Shown: piece after piece, positions 8,838 through 16,612 of the stretch | Layout of the letters: each line of letters opens with the position of its first letter | Numbering within the stretch: position 1 is the stretch's first letter | Notes under the pieces: model-generated | What the model was told of the DNA's origin: nothing | Database searches by the model: none | What the model saw: only the letters and a program-made list of their open reading frames with translations | Made by a program: the position numbers and the translations under genes | From: a virus | Direction: 5' to 3' (one strand) | IMG/VR virus record: IMGVR_UViG_3300030108_001317 | Span: 1-55,746 of that record | Length of the DNA: 55,746 nucleotides

Positions 8838-9223
8838 GCTTTAACCACTCCTCTTGGGTCTTCAACAACGGCTTCAACGCTGTCATCGTTTATTAATCTA
8901 AATTCTTTGCCGTGTACTAAAAATCTAGTTCCGGAATAAGAACGCATTATTATCCAATCACCTTCCTTACAATATGCACCGTTTGGAAAACGTTGCTTAT
9001 CTTGGTAGGCATCAGGACCTAATTTCATTACAAATCCACATATTGAGCCTACAGATTCTCTTTCAACGTAAGATGAGGCTTTTATAATGCCCCCTTCTGT
9101 TTTCTCTTCTGCTTCAGGTAATGCTATTAATATTCGATAACCAGAGGGTTCTGGTAATTGTTTCGCTGTAGGTTCCTTTTTAACTTCAGTTTCAGAACCT
9201 TTTATTTCTTTTGCTGCTTCCAT
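8834..9223 (-). CDS. GroES-like co-chaperonin (Cpn10)
   Basis: A 129-residue protein. After a charged 25-residue extension, residues 27-125 show the Cpn10 layout: PSGYRILIALPEAEEKTEGG is the first strand pair and the start of the mobile loop, then IIKASSYVERESVGSICGFV, and a roof/second-strand part with CKEGDWIIMRSYSGTRF and GKEFRLINDDSVEAVV. Phage GroES homologues (T4 gp31 and relatives) cap host GroEL to fold capsid protein. Its place between portal, scaffold and capsid genes supports that job. The mobile loop differs from a housekeeping GroES, as expected for a phage version. Confidence 0.85.
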   Translation of the reverse strand: MEAAKEIKGSETEVKKEPTAKQLPEPSGYRILIALPEAEEKTEGGIIKASSYVERESVGSICGFVMKLGPDAYQDKQRFPNGAYCKEGDWIIMRSYSGTRFLVHGKEFRLINDDSVEAVVEDPRGVVKA

Positions 9224-9269
9224 ATTTTATTTTAATTGCACAGGTTTAGGACCTGCGACCTTTGCATCG

Positions 9270-9476
9270 TTATGATGTATCTTCTGCTCTCTCTATTAGG
9301 TCAAGCAAATCTCTTTCTGCTAAAGCTAGTCCGGCTACTATACCTGCCATATACCTATAGTCTGAAAAATCTTTACACGCACCACCAGCCATAACGTCTG
9401 TGTGGTCGTTCATTCGTTCCCTAATCATTTTGCGTAACGCATCAGGGAAGTTATCTATTATTATTTCGCTGCTCAT
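9270..9476 (-). CDS. Hypothetical small protein
   Basis: A 68-residue protein with mostly helical content (ALRKMIRERMNDHTDVMAGG and LALAERDLLDLIERAE). Its start overlaps the portal stop by four bases, so it is co-translated with the portal. I do not recognise it. A short inverted repeat (CAGGT/ACCTG, 9241-9255) lies in the 46-bp gap after it. Confidence 0.6.
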   Translation of the reverse strand: MSSEIIIDNFPDALRKMIRERMNDHTDVMAGGACKDFSDYRYMAGIVAGLALAERDLLDLIERAEDTS

Positions 9477-11911
9477 TTATCTTTGTTTAAAACATCAGAT
9501 GCAATCTTTTCACCAATTTTTGCACCTTCTATCTTCTCCTTGCTGCTTATCTCTGCTTCATCCGTAGCAAGCCTTGCAGCTATATTAGCACTTGTTATTC
9601 TTTCTTGTGAAGCTAATCGTTCTAGTTCAGTACCAGCAGTAATTGTAGATTTTTGCAAGTCTGCAATAATCTTCTGAGCATCTGTTTGCATTTTAGCTTT
9701 AACTTGTGCTTCTCTAATATCCAGTTCACGGTCACGTTGCTGAATAACAGGGTCTTTAAGTTTTTCTTGTATTGATTTCTGTCTTTCTTCAGCAATATCT
9801 TTGTGTAGGACTCGCTGTGCCGCTTCAGATACTAACTGAGACAATCGTAATTCGATGTCTTCTGGTAGTGGCTCATCGGGTGGTGGAAGTGGCACACCGA
9901 GTTGTTCTTCTATTTCTTTTCTGTATTGGAAAGCAATATGTTCTGTTACGTGCTCTGTAAATGCTCCTAATATAGCATTAGCATTTTTGCTTTGACCAAT
10001 CATCTTTCTTATTTTCGGGTCATCAGCCATAGCCATATGAGTAGCTATATGTGCTTCGTGGTCTTGATACATGAAAGCTTTTACAGGCTTTTCGTTCAGT
10101 ATATTCATGTTCTCAGATACAGGATTAGTAGGCTCTATATCTTCTTCTAGTGGTACTATGCTTTCCGGTTCACGTATACCTAAAGTCTCAAGCATCTGCC
10201 TATGCAATTCTGCCATGTTATACATCTGAGGTGACTGTTGAGCAAGCTGTAAAGCAGCTTGATACTGCATAATCCTTTGTGCTGTTGTAGAAGCATTAGG
10301 GTCAGATACCGGTATCACGTCAACTTCATCGTCAAAATCGCTAGGAAGCAATTCTTGACCCTCTGTTTCGTATGGATATTCAGTTGGACCAAAATCTCTT
10401 ATAATTCCTGAAAGAATATTCAATTCTTTCTTCATAGAAGCATGAATTCTAGCTTGAACTGACCCCATAACCTTCATAGAACGCTCTAAAATGGCTAAAG
10501 TTGTCCCGACAGGGGCTTGATTGTTCATATCAGCCACTTTCATATCAGCTACAGACGCAAATCTACGTCCTTCTTCTACTAAATTGTCTAATAATTGATA
10601 TAAAACGCCTGAAGGCTCTTTATATGGTAAAAAAGTTATATTATCTCGTATTGCACCGCCCGGAACGTCCACATCTCTGAACTCACCCGGCATAATTGGC
10701 GTGTCATCGCCTTTAATTCGCAGTCCTCTGGACTTTAAACCACCCGGAAGGTTAGAAAGTGTGCCCGCATCTACTAATTGTCTTAGTAAGCTTGTTGCAG
10801 ACTTTGCAATTCCACCGATTAAGTGTATTAAACCAAAACCATAGAACCCTAATCCCGGTAAATATTGGTAATGAACAAAATGTTGTCGAGACATTTTCTG
10901 TTCATCTTGTTCATACCAATTTCTCCTTATAGAAAGGATTTTTCGAGACGAGAAATCAATCGTAACTATGTAAGGTAGTGCTATTCCAGTAGGCATACCG
11001 TCTTTTAAATCAGGAAATTCCTCTAAATCGAGGTCAACCATCATTTCTAACAAAGTATGTCTATTGTCATAGTCATAACTGGTGCTGTCACCGGTTAATT
11101 TATTATATTTTTCCTGTATGTCACTTAAATCTTCTGAAGGTGTAGCTAATTCTATGTTCCTGTAGAAGCCATTTACCTGTAATTTCCTAACTTCGTTAGG
11201 AGTTTTCTTCATAATGTGCGTAGCACGTTCGCAAGTTGTTAGGTCAGCAGCACCATAACTCACTACAAAGTCTTCAGCAGGTACAAACATAGAGCATGGT
11301 CTATTCATGCTAGGGTCAAAGTACACTTTTCTGAAAGCAGAACCCGCTAAAGGCAGATTAAATAGTAATTTTTCTGTCTCTGTACGGTATTCAGTCATTT
11401 TATCCGTCAAAAGATAGTTCAAATAGTCTTTTACACGGGCTGCTTGTTGTTCTTTTTCTCTAGTTATAGTGCCAACGACCTGTGTTCTTACCGGTCCTTT
11501 GGGCGGGAACACCTCAGTTATGGCTTGAGCCTGAAATCTAACTACTGCTTCTGTCAATAATGGGTGGAAAACACCACACGCACCGTCCCAAGGTGTCGTT
11601 CTGTCTTCAATTTTAAGCCCTAATTGGTCTAAACCCTTAATATAAGTCTCTTCCCAATCTGCTCTGGACTCTTTATCACTTAAATAGTTAGAAACTAACT
11701 CAGATGCAAGTTCATCTAAGCTAGAATCATCCATAAATTCAGCAAGGTTGTCGTTAAAATCATCTGTAAAGTCCACAGCATCAGGGTCAAAGTCTATTAG
11801 CAGACCTCCATCCTCTGTTTCTATAGCTACCTCTTCAGGATTAGTGACCAAAATTTCTAATGGACTACTCTCCACTATAGCTTCAGGTGTCTTTAACGGT
11901 TTTTCTGCCAT
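9473..11911 (-). CDS. Portal protein (P22-like)
   Basis: An 812-residue protein. An acidic N-terminal 60 residues leads to RADWEETYIKGLDQLGLKIE and TTPWDGACGVFHPLLTEAVV, typical of P22-type portals of podoviruses. A stem/clip region and a long C-terminal helical part (about 690-812, KDPVIQQRDRELDIREAQVK onward) resembling the P22 barrel follow. Length is close to the 725-800 residues common for this family. It forms the 12-fold ring at the packaging vertex. It is downstream of terL and a small linking gene. Confidence 0.88.
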   Translation of the reverse strand: MAEKPLKTPEAIVESSPLEILVTNPEEVAIETEDGGLLIDFDPDAVDFTDDFNDNLAEFMDDSSLDELASELVSNYLSDKESRADWEETYIKGLDQLGLKIEDRTTPWDGACGVFHPLLTEAVVRFQAQAITEVFPPKGPVRTQVVGTITREKEQQAARVKDYLNYLLTDKMTEYRTETEKLLFNLPLAGSAFRKVYFDPSMNRPCSMFVPAEDFVVSYGAADLTTCERATHIMKKTPNEVRKLQVNGFYRNIELATPSEDLSDIQEKYNKLTGDSTSYDYDNRHTLLEMMVDLDLEEFPDLKDGMPTGIALPYIVTIDFSSRKILSIRRNWYEQDEQKMSRQHFVHYQYLPGLGFYGFGLIHLIGGIAKSATSLLRQLVDAGTLSNLPGGLKSRGLRIKGDDTPIMPGEFRDVDVPGGAIRDNITFLPYKEPSGVLYQLLDNLVEEGRRFASVADMKVADMNNQAPVGTTLAILERSMKVMGSVQARIHASMKKELNILSGIIRDFGPTEYPYETEGQELLPSDFDDEVDVIPVSDPNASTTAQRIMQYQAALQLAQQSPQMYNMAELHRQMLETLGIREPESIVPLEEDIEPTNPVSENMNILNEKPVKAFMYQDHEAHIATHMAMADDPKIRKMIGQSKNANAILGAFTEHVTEHIAFQYRKEIEEQLGVPLPPPDEPLPEDIELRLSQLVSEAAQRVLHKDIAEERQKSIQEKLKDPVIQQRDRELDIREAQVKAKMQTDAQKIIADLQKSTITAGTELERLASQERITSANIAARLATDEAEISSKEKIEGAKIGEKIASDVLNKDK

Positions 11912-11915
11912 TTAT

Positions 11916-12182
11916 TTACCTAGATTTTTTTTTAACAACTTTGGGTTTCTTTTTTTTCTTAGGTGCTACTCCGCCTACCCAAGCTTCATTGACATCTTCA
12001 GTTGATTTATCATCAGCTATAAATCTGCCCTGTTCAGTTCTTGCTCTTGCGGGTTCTACTATTTCTACAGATTCAACAGCTTCTTTGCTTTCTTTAATTG
12101 CTTTTTCAAATGCAGCTACTTGCTCTGTTTTTTCAACTGTCTTTCCTGTAAAGAAAGAAGATAATTTTGCCCAAAAACTCAT
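11916..12182 (-). CDS. Small charged protein between terL and portal
   Basis: An 88-residue protein with a hydrophobic start (MSFWAKLSSFF), a central charged helix and a lysine-rich tail (PKKKKKPKVVKKKS). It is separated by 4 bp from the portal and 11 bp from terL. No family recognised. The basic tail suggests DNA contact or interaction with acidic portal or scaffold; this is inference. Confidence 0.55.
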   Translation of the reverse strand: MSFWAKLSSFFTGKTVEKTEQVAAFEKAIKESKEAVESVEIVEPARARTEQGRFIADDKSTEDVNEAWVGGVAPKKKKKPKVVKKKSR

Positions 12183-12193
12183 ACTTGCTCCTT

Positions 12194-13690
12194 TTAATAA
12201 TATTCTGCTCTTGTACCAACAAACTCTTCCTCTTCTTCGTCAGAATATAATGGTACAAATCCACCTTGACGGAATCTCAACAACGCTTGTGTTGAGGAAT
12301 CCACCAAGTCATCGTGCTCTCCGCTAGGAAAAGCAGCGAATTCTTCTATGACTTCCTCAGAGAATCTCTTCTCTGGTGCCCATACTATACCTGATGCAAA
12401 CAAATCAGCTACAGCGTTAACTCTTGCAATCTTGTCATTACCTCTACTTGGTGTGTACTCAGACACCGGTATACCCATCTGTCTTAGTTCAAAGATTAAC
12501 GGCATACCAGCAGCTTTACCCTCTACTATAAATGCGTCAGGTTGCCACTCTTTCCAATGTTCAAATGCTTTCTTCTTTAGTTCAGGAAACTCCATCCTGT
12601 CTTTGAAAGCATCTAATAATATTATATGAGGTTCTACAACTCCGGTTCCTTCACTCTCGTTATAAAAGACTCCCCATGTAGTGCAAGCTGAATAGTCTGC
12701 ACGTTGAGTCTTAAGAAAAGCCGTGTCCCAAGATTGTATTATAAATTCGCATTGTGGAGGTTGGTTGTATTCCCAATTCTTCCACCACTCTCTTTTAACA
12801 ATAGCACCCTCTTCTGAAGTAGGGTCTTGTTGATATTGAGCAGACCATTTAGATACCGGTAGTTCTGCTCGTAGTTTTTCTAATTCTTTTATGTCCCAAA
12901 ACTCTTGCCATAGGCTTTTACCGGAAGGCAATATAGCTGGAAACTCTATAACTTCCCAATCATCTACACCGGCTCTACTTTCCTGTGCCTTTAGTATTTG
13001 ACCGGTCAAGTCTCTTTTGTGCCAACGTGTCATAACAATAACGATTGACCCGCCGGGTTGTAAACGCTGTCTTGGTCCTGATGTATAGTATTCGTATACT
13101 CTATCAAATACAGAGGGGTCTCCACTCTGTCCTTCTTGTTCAGAATGCGGGTCGTCTATAATTAAAACATCCGCACCTTTACCAGTAACAGCACCGCCAA
13201 CACCTATCGCAAAGTATTCACCGCCTTTGTTTGTATTCCAACGTCCCGCAGCCTTGGAGTCAGATTGTAAAGCTACGTTAGGAAATACATCTTTAAAATC
13301 TTCAGAGCCAACTAAGTTTCTTACCTTACGACCAAAGCCTACCGCTAATTCCGCCGTATGTGCAATCTGAATGATTTTCTTCTCAGGGTACTTACCTAGA
13401 TACCAAGCCGGTAGTAAATAGGACGCAAACTCCGATTTTGTATGTCTAGGCGGCATATTAATAATTAGCCGTTTTAGTTCACCCCTAGCTACACGGTCAA
13501 ACGCATCAGCCATCTTCGTATGATGATACCCTTCAATAAAGGCAGACCATATATGTTTGACAAAGGGTAAGAAGTTCTCACCGCACTCTTGTCTGTTCTT
13601 AGCTTGTTCGTATTCTTCTAACAGAGATAGAAATTTATTCTGCTCACTAACAGGTAGTTGTTTAATTTTATCTAAGTAAGGATTAGCCAA
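12194..13690 (-). CDS. terL: Terminase large subunit
   Basis: A 498-residue packaging motor. ATPase: Walker A variant MPPRHTKSE (residues 79-87), Walker B VLIIDD (175-180) and coupling motif MTRWHKRDL (220-228). Nuclease: catalytic acids D322 (SWDTAF), E390 (IVEGKAAG) and D460-D461 (GEHDDLVDS). The start is TTG at 13690, with a GGGGG Shine-Dalgarno-like run six bases before it; no in-frame ATG lies upstream. It pairs with the small subunit at 14660-15130, though an HTH gene lies between them. Confidence 0.95.
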   Translation of the reverse strand: MANPYLDKIKQLPVSEQNKFLSLLEEYEQAKNRQECGENFLPFVKHIWSAFIEGYHHTKMADAFDRVARGELKRLIINMPPRHTKSEFASYLLPAWYLGKYPEKKIIQIAHTAELAVGFGRKVRNLVGSEDFKDVFPNVALQSDSKAAGRWNTNKGGEYFAIGVGGAVTGKGADVLIIDDPHSEQEGQSGDPSVFDRVYEYYTSGPRQRLQPGGSIVIVMTRWHKRDLTGQILKAQESRAGVDDWEVIEFPAILPSGKSLWQEFWDIKELEKLRAELPVSKWSAQYQQDPTSEEGAIVKREWWKNWEYNQPPQCEFIIQSWDTAFLKTQRADYSACTTWGVFYNESEGTGVVEPHIILLDAFKDRMEFPELKKKAFEHWKEWQPDAFIVEGKAAGMPLIFELRQMGIPVSEYTPSRGNDKIARVNAVADLFASGIVWAPEKRFSEEVIEEFAAFPSGEHDDLVDSSTQALLRFRQGGFVPLYSDEEEEEFVGTRAEYY

Positions 13691-13829
13691 GTTAGCCCCC
13701 GCAACGTTTATAGATTTCTACGACTACTAGGAGAGCAATCATATTTTGAGGATGTTGTGAGGGCTATGGGGTAAACATTGAGCGAAGTCGCCCAAGATTT
13801 TACACATAATAACTGCCTTCTCATGTTCG

Positions 13830-14252
13830 TCAAGTGTTTTCTTGTAATTTATTTATACGGTCTTTGAAAGCATCCATGTCCCGCAGCCACTCTTTCTTCT
13901 TTTCTTCGGTGGTCATGTTCTCGCTCGAAATTTTTTTTTCTACCTCTATGTCCGTCTTTTGTTCGGGCGGGACAGTTTTATGTATGACTTTAGGTTTAGC
14001 CGGTTCTAGTTTTTCTTCCACCACCGCTTCTTTCTTTTCCAAAGGAGAGTTTCTAGTAGACATCATAGTTCGCCAGCGTTTAGGTTGCATAGTAATCCAT
14101 CCATCCTCATGCAAGCGTTTTACAATAGCATGAATGGTAGACCTAGAACTAACCCCTACTTGTTTCGCTATGGCTTCTAATGACGGTCCACAATGATTTT
14201 GCGTCCAGTAATCTTCTATCGCTTCTAGCACTAATAATTGTCTTGGTGTCAT
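13830..14252 (-). CDS. LexA-type winged-HTH protein without peptidase domain
   Basis: A 140-residue protein. Residues 1-60 (MTPRQLLVLEAIEDYWTQNH, then GPSLEAIAKQVGVSSRSTI and the wing WITMQPKRW) match the LexA DNA-binding domain. The rest is a charged, Pro/Lys/Glu-rich tail with no Ser-Lys autopeptidase motifs, so it cannot be a self-cleaving LexA. It is a candidate regulator. Its neighbourhood carries the first copy of the TTGAACGTTCAA palindrome (14625-14640), whose GAAC/GTTC half sites recall LexA boxes; the link is inference. Confidence 0.7.
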   Translation of the reverse strand: MTPRQLLVLEAIEDYWTQNHCGPSLEAIAKQVGVSSRSTIHAIVKRLHEDGWITMQPKRWRTMMSTRNSPLEKKEAVVEEKLEPAKPKVIHKTVPPEQKTDIEVEKKISSENMTTEEKKKEWLRDMDAFKDRINKLQENT

Positions 14253-14493
14253 ATCATCAAACTTACTGCCAAAATAAGTATAAAGGTTACTGCTATTATC
14301 TTTATCTCATCTTTGTTATACATATATACCCCTATTCTCCGGTACCTTGAACGTTTTCCATACATTATACGAAAATTAATAGTATATATGCAAGCTGGAC
14401 AAAAAACAAAGGGGGGGGTACCTCTATCAAAAATTATGAAATTGAATGTGCAAATTAGTGTATACGTGAGCCTGTCGCAAAAAAAATAAAACA

Positions 14494-14515
14494 GGGGGGT
14501 GCGGGAGGGTGGGGG
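14494..14515 (+). other. G-quadruplex motif
   Basis: Four G tracts of 6, 3, 3 and 5 with loops TGC, A and T on the plus strand. This is a canonical short-loop intramolecular G4. It is striking because the surrounding genome is AT-rich. It lies on the template strand of the minus-strand HTH gene leader. Confidence 0.75.
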
Positions 14516-14624
14516 TCGCTCTGAAACGCTTATATGATAGTATTTCAGAGGTGCTGTATAAATTTTGAACAGGTAGAGGTCTTGGATATACAGAAATAGT
14601 CGCTGTGGAAATGTGGCAATTAAC

Positions 14625-14640
14625 TATTGAACGTTCAATA
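14625..14640. repeat. Palindrome copy 1 (TATTGAACGTTCAATA)
   Basis: Perfect 16-bp dyad, in the gap between terS and the HTH gene. Member of the ten-copy family. Confidence 0.9.
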
Positions 14641-14659
14641 TTTGTTCGCTGTGCCGGTG

Positions 14660-15130
14660 CTATTCAGAATGTGGCAAGGGGAGGGTTAGTATTTCTTCCA
14701 GCTTGCTCTCAATCTCATTGGCTACTTCTTCCGGTGTCCTATCTTTCGTGGTTGTCTCTATCCTCTCAATGAATAGTCCTACGTCTGAAGTCTTGCCTAG
14801 CAATTCAAGTGCCCTGATTCTAGCTGATTCGTTATTCGTGGGATTCAATGCTTCCTTCTGTAGCTGTTCTAGTACGAGGTGCCTAAGAGAGAGTGCACTA
14901 GTCTGTGCGTACTCCTCCTTTCTCTTGAATCCTTGCTTTAACCTTTGGGCTATCTTAGGGTTCGATTTTAGTTTGCTGGCTTCAACGTGGATAGCTGAGT
15001 CCTTCATTCCTTTGGCATTGTACGCAGTCCTGTATGCGTCACTTGCTGAATTGCCTTTTAGCAATTCCGCAATGAATCTTTCCTGTTTGCCTGTGAGTGG
15101 ATGTATTTCTTTTACCTTGTCTTTGCTCAT
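14660..15130 (-). CDS. terS: Terminase small subunit
   Basis: A 156-residue protein from ATG at 15130 (MSKDKVKEIHPLTGKQERFI); a longer frame from TTG at 15190 lacks family sequence, so I use the ATG. The segment LLKGNSASDAYRTAYNAKGM and SKLKSNPKIAQRLKQG is the helix-turn-helix of the Terminase_2 family, followed by a helical oligomerisation part. It recognises the packaging site and hands DNA to TerL. It is the last gene on the left arm and faces the structured region at 15.25 kb. Confidence 0.85.
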   Translation of the reverse strand: MSKDKVKEIHPLTGKQERFIAELLKGNSASDAYRTAYNAKGMKDSAIHVEASKLKSNPKIAQRLKQGFKRKEEYAQTSALSLRHLVLEQLQKEALNPTNNESARIRALELLGKTSDVGLFIERIETTTKDRTPEEVANEIESKLEEILTLPLPHSE

Positions 15131-15221
15131 GTAAGAAATTGTAGCTGTCCTACGGACAGTTTGAAATACACCGGTGCGAACAGTCAGCAAACGTTCACAA
15201 AATATTTTTTGTAATTAGGGG

Positions 15222-15250
15222 TTGCACAATGTCACACGTTTTGCTAATAT
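15222..15250 (+). promoter_or_regulatory. Candidate sigma-70 promoter for the structured RNA
   Basis: TTGCAC, a 17-base spacer, then TAATAT preceded by TGC (extended -10). It points into the hairpin-rich region. The expected start (about 15257) would fall inside the proposed closing helix that begins at 15252, so either the start is unusual or an upstream promoter is used. The -35 match is partial. Confidence 0.45.
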
Positions 15251-15606
15251 TCTCTTTGTCAGCGAGAACTGATTGCCCCTTCGGGGCATAACGACCCTTC
15301 GGGGTGCCGGTTCACTACCTAACTGACAGGCTTCTAAGCCTTCTGTCGTGAGACACAAAGAGCAAGGAATCCTAGAGTCCGGAAGACGAGGTAGCAAGGT
15401 ACAAATCGGAAGCCTTGTAAAAGTTGGTGATGCGAAGTTCCTGATACTACCGAGACTAGGTAGTGAAGATGAAAGAAGAACAGTTAACGGTTCAGAGATT
15501 CGGAGAAGGTAAAACAAGGGTCGGACATTTTGGGTCAGCAGACGAAACGCTGATTCGGTTGTATGAAAATCTTAGTATGTGAAGAGAGACACAATAGCTA
15601 ACACGG

Positions 15607-15660
15607 TTGGCAGTCACGGTTTGGTGTGACGTGTTGGCAGTCACGGTTCGGTGTGACGTG
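15607..15660 (+). repeat. Two tandem 27-bp hairpin repeats
   Basis: Copies 15607-15633 and 15634-15660 differ at one base (TTTG versus TTCG, both in the loop). Each holds GTCAC...GTGAC. The loop-only difference fits selection on structure. The sequence GTGTGAC in each is also complementary to GTCACAC at 15231-15237. Confidence 0.85.
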
Positions 15661-15767
15661 ATACGGTTTGGAGCGAACAGACGGAAGTATGACTGATAGG
15701 TTGAGTAGTCGAGGGGCAAGTTACTGCGAAGGTAGCGAGAGAGAAGACGGGCTTGTAATGAGTCCGT

Positions 15768-15803
15768 TTCTTTGTAGGTGTTTTAACCGGCACCTACAAA
15801 GAA
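15768..15803 (+). other. 13-bp hairpin before the early operon
   Basis: TTCTTTGTAGGTG, loop TTTTAACCGG, CACCTACAAAGAA. A perfect stem ending 45 bases before the ATG at 15849. No U-run follows on either strand, so it is not a standard terminator; it may be the 3' end of the structured RNA, a processing site or an RNA-stability element. Confidence 0.8.
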
Positions 15804-15848
15804 GCGAATGTGCTTCAATTAAAATTAATTATTTAGGAGATAATCAAT

Positions 15849-16187
15849 ATGGCGATAACTAAAAAAAATATCGAGTTTGCATTAGAAAGATTAAACGGGT
15901 TGCTAGGTGTACCTGAAGCTTACGAGAAAGACGGGCAAGGTAACATCTTAAGATGTCCGGACGGTTACATGATTCAATGTGAGGGTCATTGTTACTTGCA
16001 AGGTGCTTATGGCAAATTCAAAATTGAGAGAATGTGCAAATATGGTTCGGCAGATGCTACGCATCTTGGTACTAAGTCTGAAGTTTATTATCAAGTGTTG
16101 GCTATGATTGAAGGAATCGAAGCCTATCAACACGCTGTATCTACAAGGGTTGGTGGTGTGAAAATAATTGACAGGAACAGGGGGTAA
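15849..16187 (+). CDS. Hypothetical early protein
   Basis: A 112-residue protein with a good ribosome site (TTAGGAGATAATCAAT before ATG). It has a CPDGYMIQCEGHCYLQGAYG core with three Cys and a Tyr/Gly-rich middle, then a helical end. No family recognised. It is the first gene of the rightward cluster, 45 bases after the 13-bp hairpin. Confidence 0.65.
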   Translation: MAITKKNIEFALERLNGLLGVPEAYEKDGQGNILRCPDGYMIQCEGHCYLQGAYGKFKIERMCKYGSADATHLGTKSEVYYQVLAMIEGIEAYQHAVSTRVGGVKIIDRNRG

Positions 16188-16190
16188 CCA

Positions 16191-16295
16191 ATGGCAAAAT
16201 GCGTATGGTGTAAGGCACCGGTAAAAACTGAAGGAACATACTGTGAATCTTGCAGAGATGTTATTTTTGAAATGAGCGAAGAAGAGGAGGTGTAA
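16191..16295 (+). CDS. Tiny zinc-ribbon protein
   Basis: A 34-residue protein from ATG 16191. It contains CVWC and CESC pairs 14 residues apart, a four-Cys zinc ribbon, then an acidic tail (FEMSEEEEV). Its stop overlaps the next ATG (TAATG). Coupling to its neighbours and the complete zinc site support it being real. Confidence 0.6.
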   Translation: MAKCVWCKAPVKTEGTYCESCRDVIFEMSEEEEV

Positions 16296-16477
16296 TGGAA
16301 GCAGAGTTTGAGCACCTATACGGTGACATGGATTCCTATTTCAGTTATCTAAATTTCTTGAGAACAACCGGTGTAACAAATATGTATGGGGCACCGGTTT
16401 ACTTGAGAGATGAATTTGATTTGAACAAACAGGAATCGCAATTTGTGGTTACTGCTTGGATGCAGTCATTCCAATAA
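16295..16477 (+). CDS. Hypothetical small protein
   Basis: A 60-residue acidic protein rich in aromatic residues (MEAEFEHLYGDMDSYFSYLN). Preceded by GAGGAGG, a strong ribosome site, and overlapping the zinc-ribbon stop. Unknown family. After it comes a 135-bp gap with hairpin GCTAG/CTAGC, a CCC-TTTC-GGG hairpin and palindrome copy 2. Confidence 0.55.
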   Translation: MEAEFEHLYGDMDSYFSYLNFLRTTGVTNMYGAPVYLRDEFDLNKQESQFVVTAWMQSFQ

Positions 16478-16571
16478 AACTACTGATGTGCTAGTGAGAC
16501 TCTAGCGAAAAGGATTAAATAGATTCATAGTCTAGCCCTTTCGGGTTCCTTCTAGTTGTTGGACGTTTGTG

Positions 16572-16587
16572 TATTGAACGTTCAATA
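16572..16587. repeat. Palindrome copy 2
   Basis: Perfect TATTGAACGTTCAATA, 26 bases before the MoxR ATG and just upstream of its AGGAG ribosome site. A position compatible with an operator or with a promoter element. Confidence 0.9.
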
Positions 16588-16612
16588 TTTGTTTTAATAT
16601 AGGAGAGCAATT

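Larger units (their letters stand above)
14253..14659. other. Gene-free stretch with G-runs and one palindrome
   Basis: About 400 bp between terS and the HTH gene. It carries an 8-G run near 14410-14418, a strong G-quadruplex motif at 14494-14515 and the first TATTGAACGTTCAATA palindrome. No convincing reading frame on either strand. Sites for terminase binding (pac or cos) are often close to terS, so this is one candidate for such a site; the sequence does not prove it. Confidence 0.5.
15252..15803 (+). ncRNA. Candidate large structured non-coding RNA
   Basis: About 550 bases without a believable gene, at the divergent junction. Seen directly: closing helix CTCTTTGT (15252-15259) with ACAAAGAG (15355-15362) around hairpins TGCCC-C(UUCG)G-GGGCA (15274-15288), ACC-C(UUCG)G-GGT (15294-15305) and AGGC/GCCT (15328-15341). 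Further on are ACTACC/GGTAGT (15446-15464), TCAGC/GCTGA (15536-15554), two 27-bp repeats each folding as GTCAC/GTGAC, ACGGGCT/AGTCCGT with one G-U (15747-15767) and a final 13-bp hairpin. UUCG loops and the G-U pair favour the plus strand. The size and style recall the GOLLD and ROOL phage RNAs, but I cannot assign a class. Confidence 0.6.

Noticed and set aside
13691-13829. Two micro-ORFs (22 and 16 codons) between terL and the HTH gene
   Set aside because: Short, with weak ribosome sites and no recognisable sequence; they may be leader peptides but cannot be supported.
15215-15719. Minus-strand frames of 75-100 codons in the structured region
   Set aside because: Their translations are Ser/Leu/Pro/Arg-rich without domain-like pattern, they overlap the hairpins and lack ribosome sites; the DNA is better explained as structured RNA.
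16476-16560. Possible tRNA (cloverleaf-like hairpins with a GGTTC)
   Set aside because: No proper acceptor stem of 7 bp, no D-arm or anticodon arm of normal size; only small hairpins fit.
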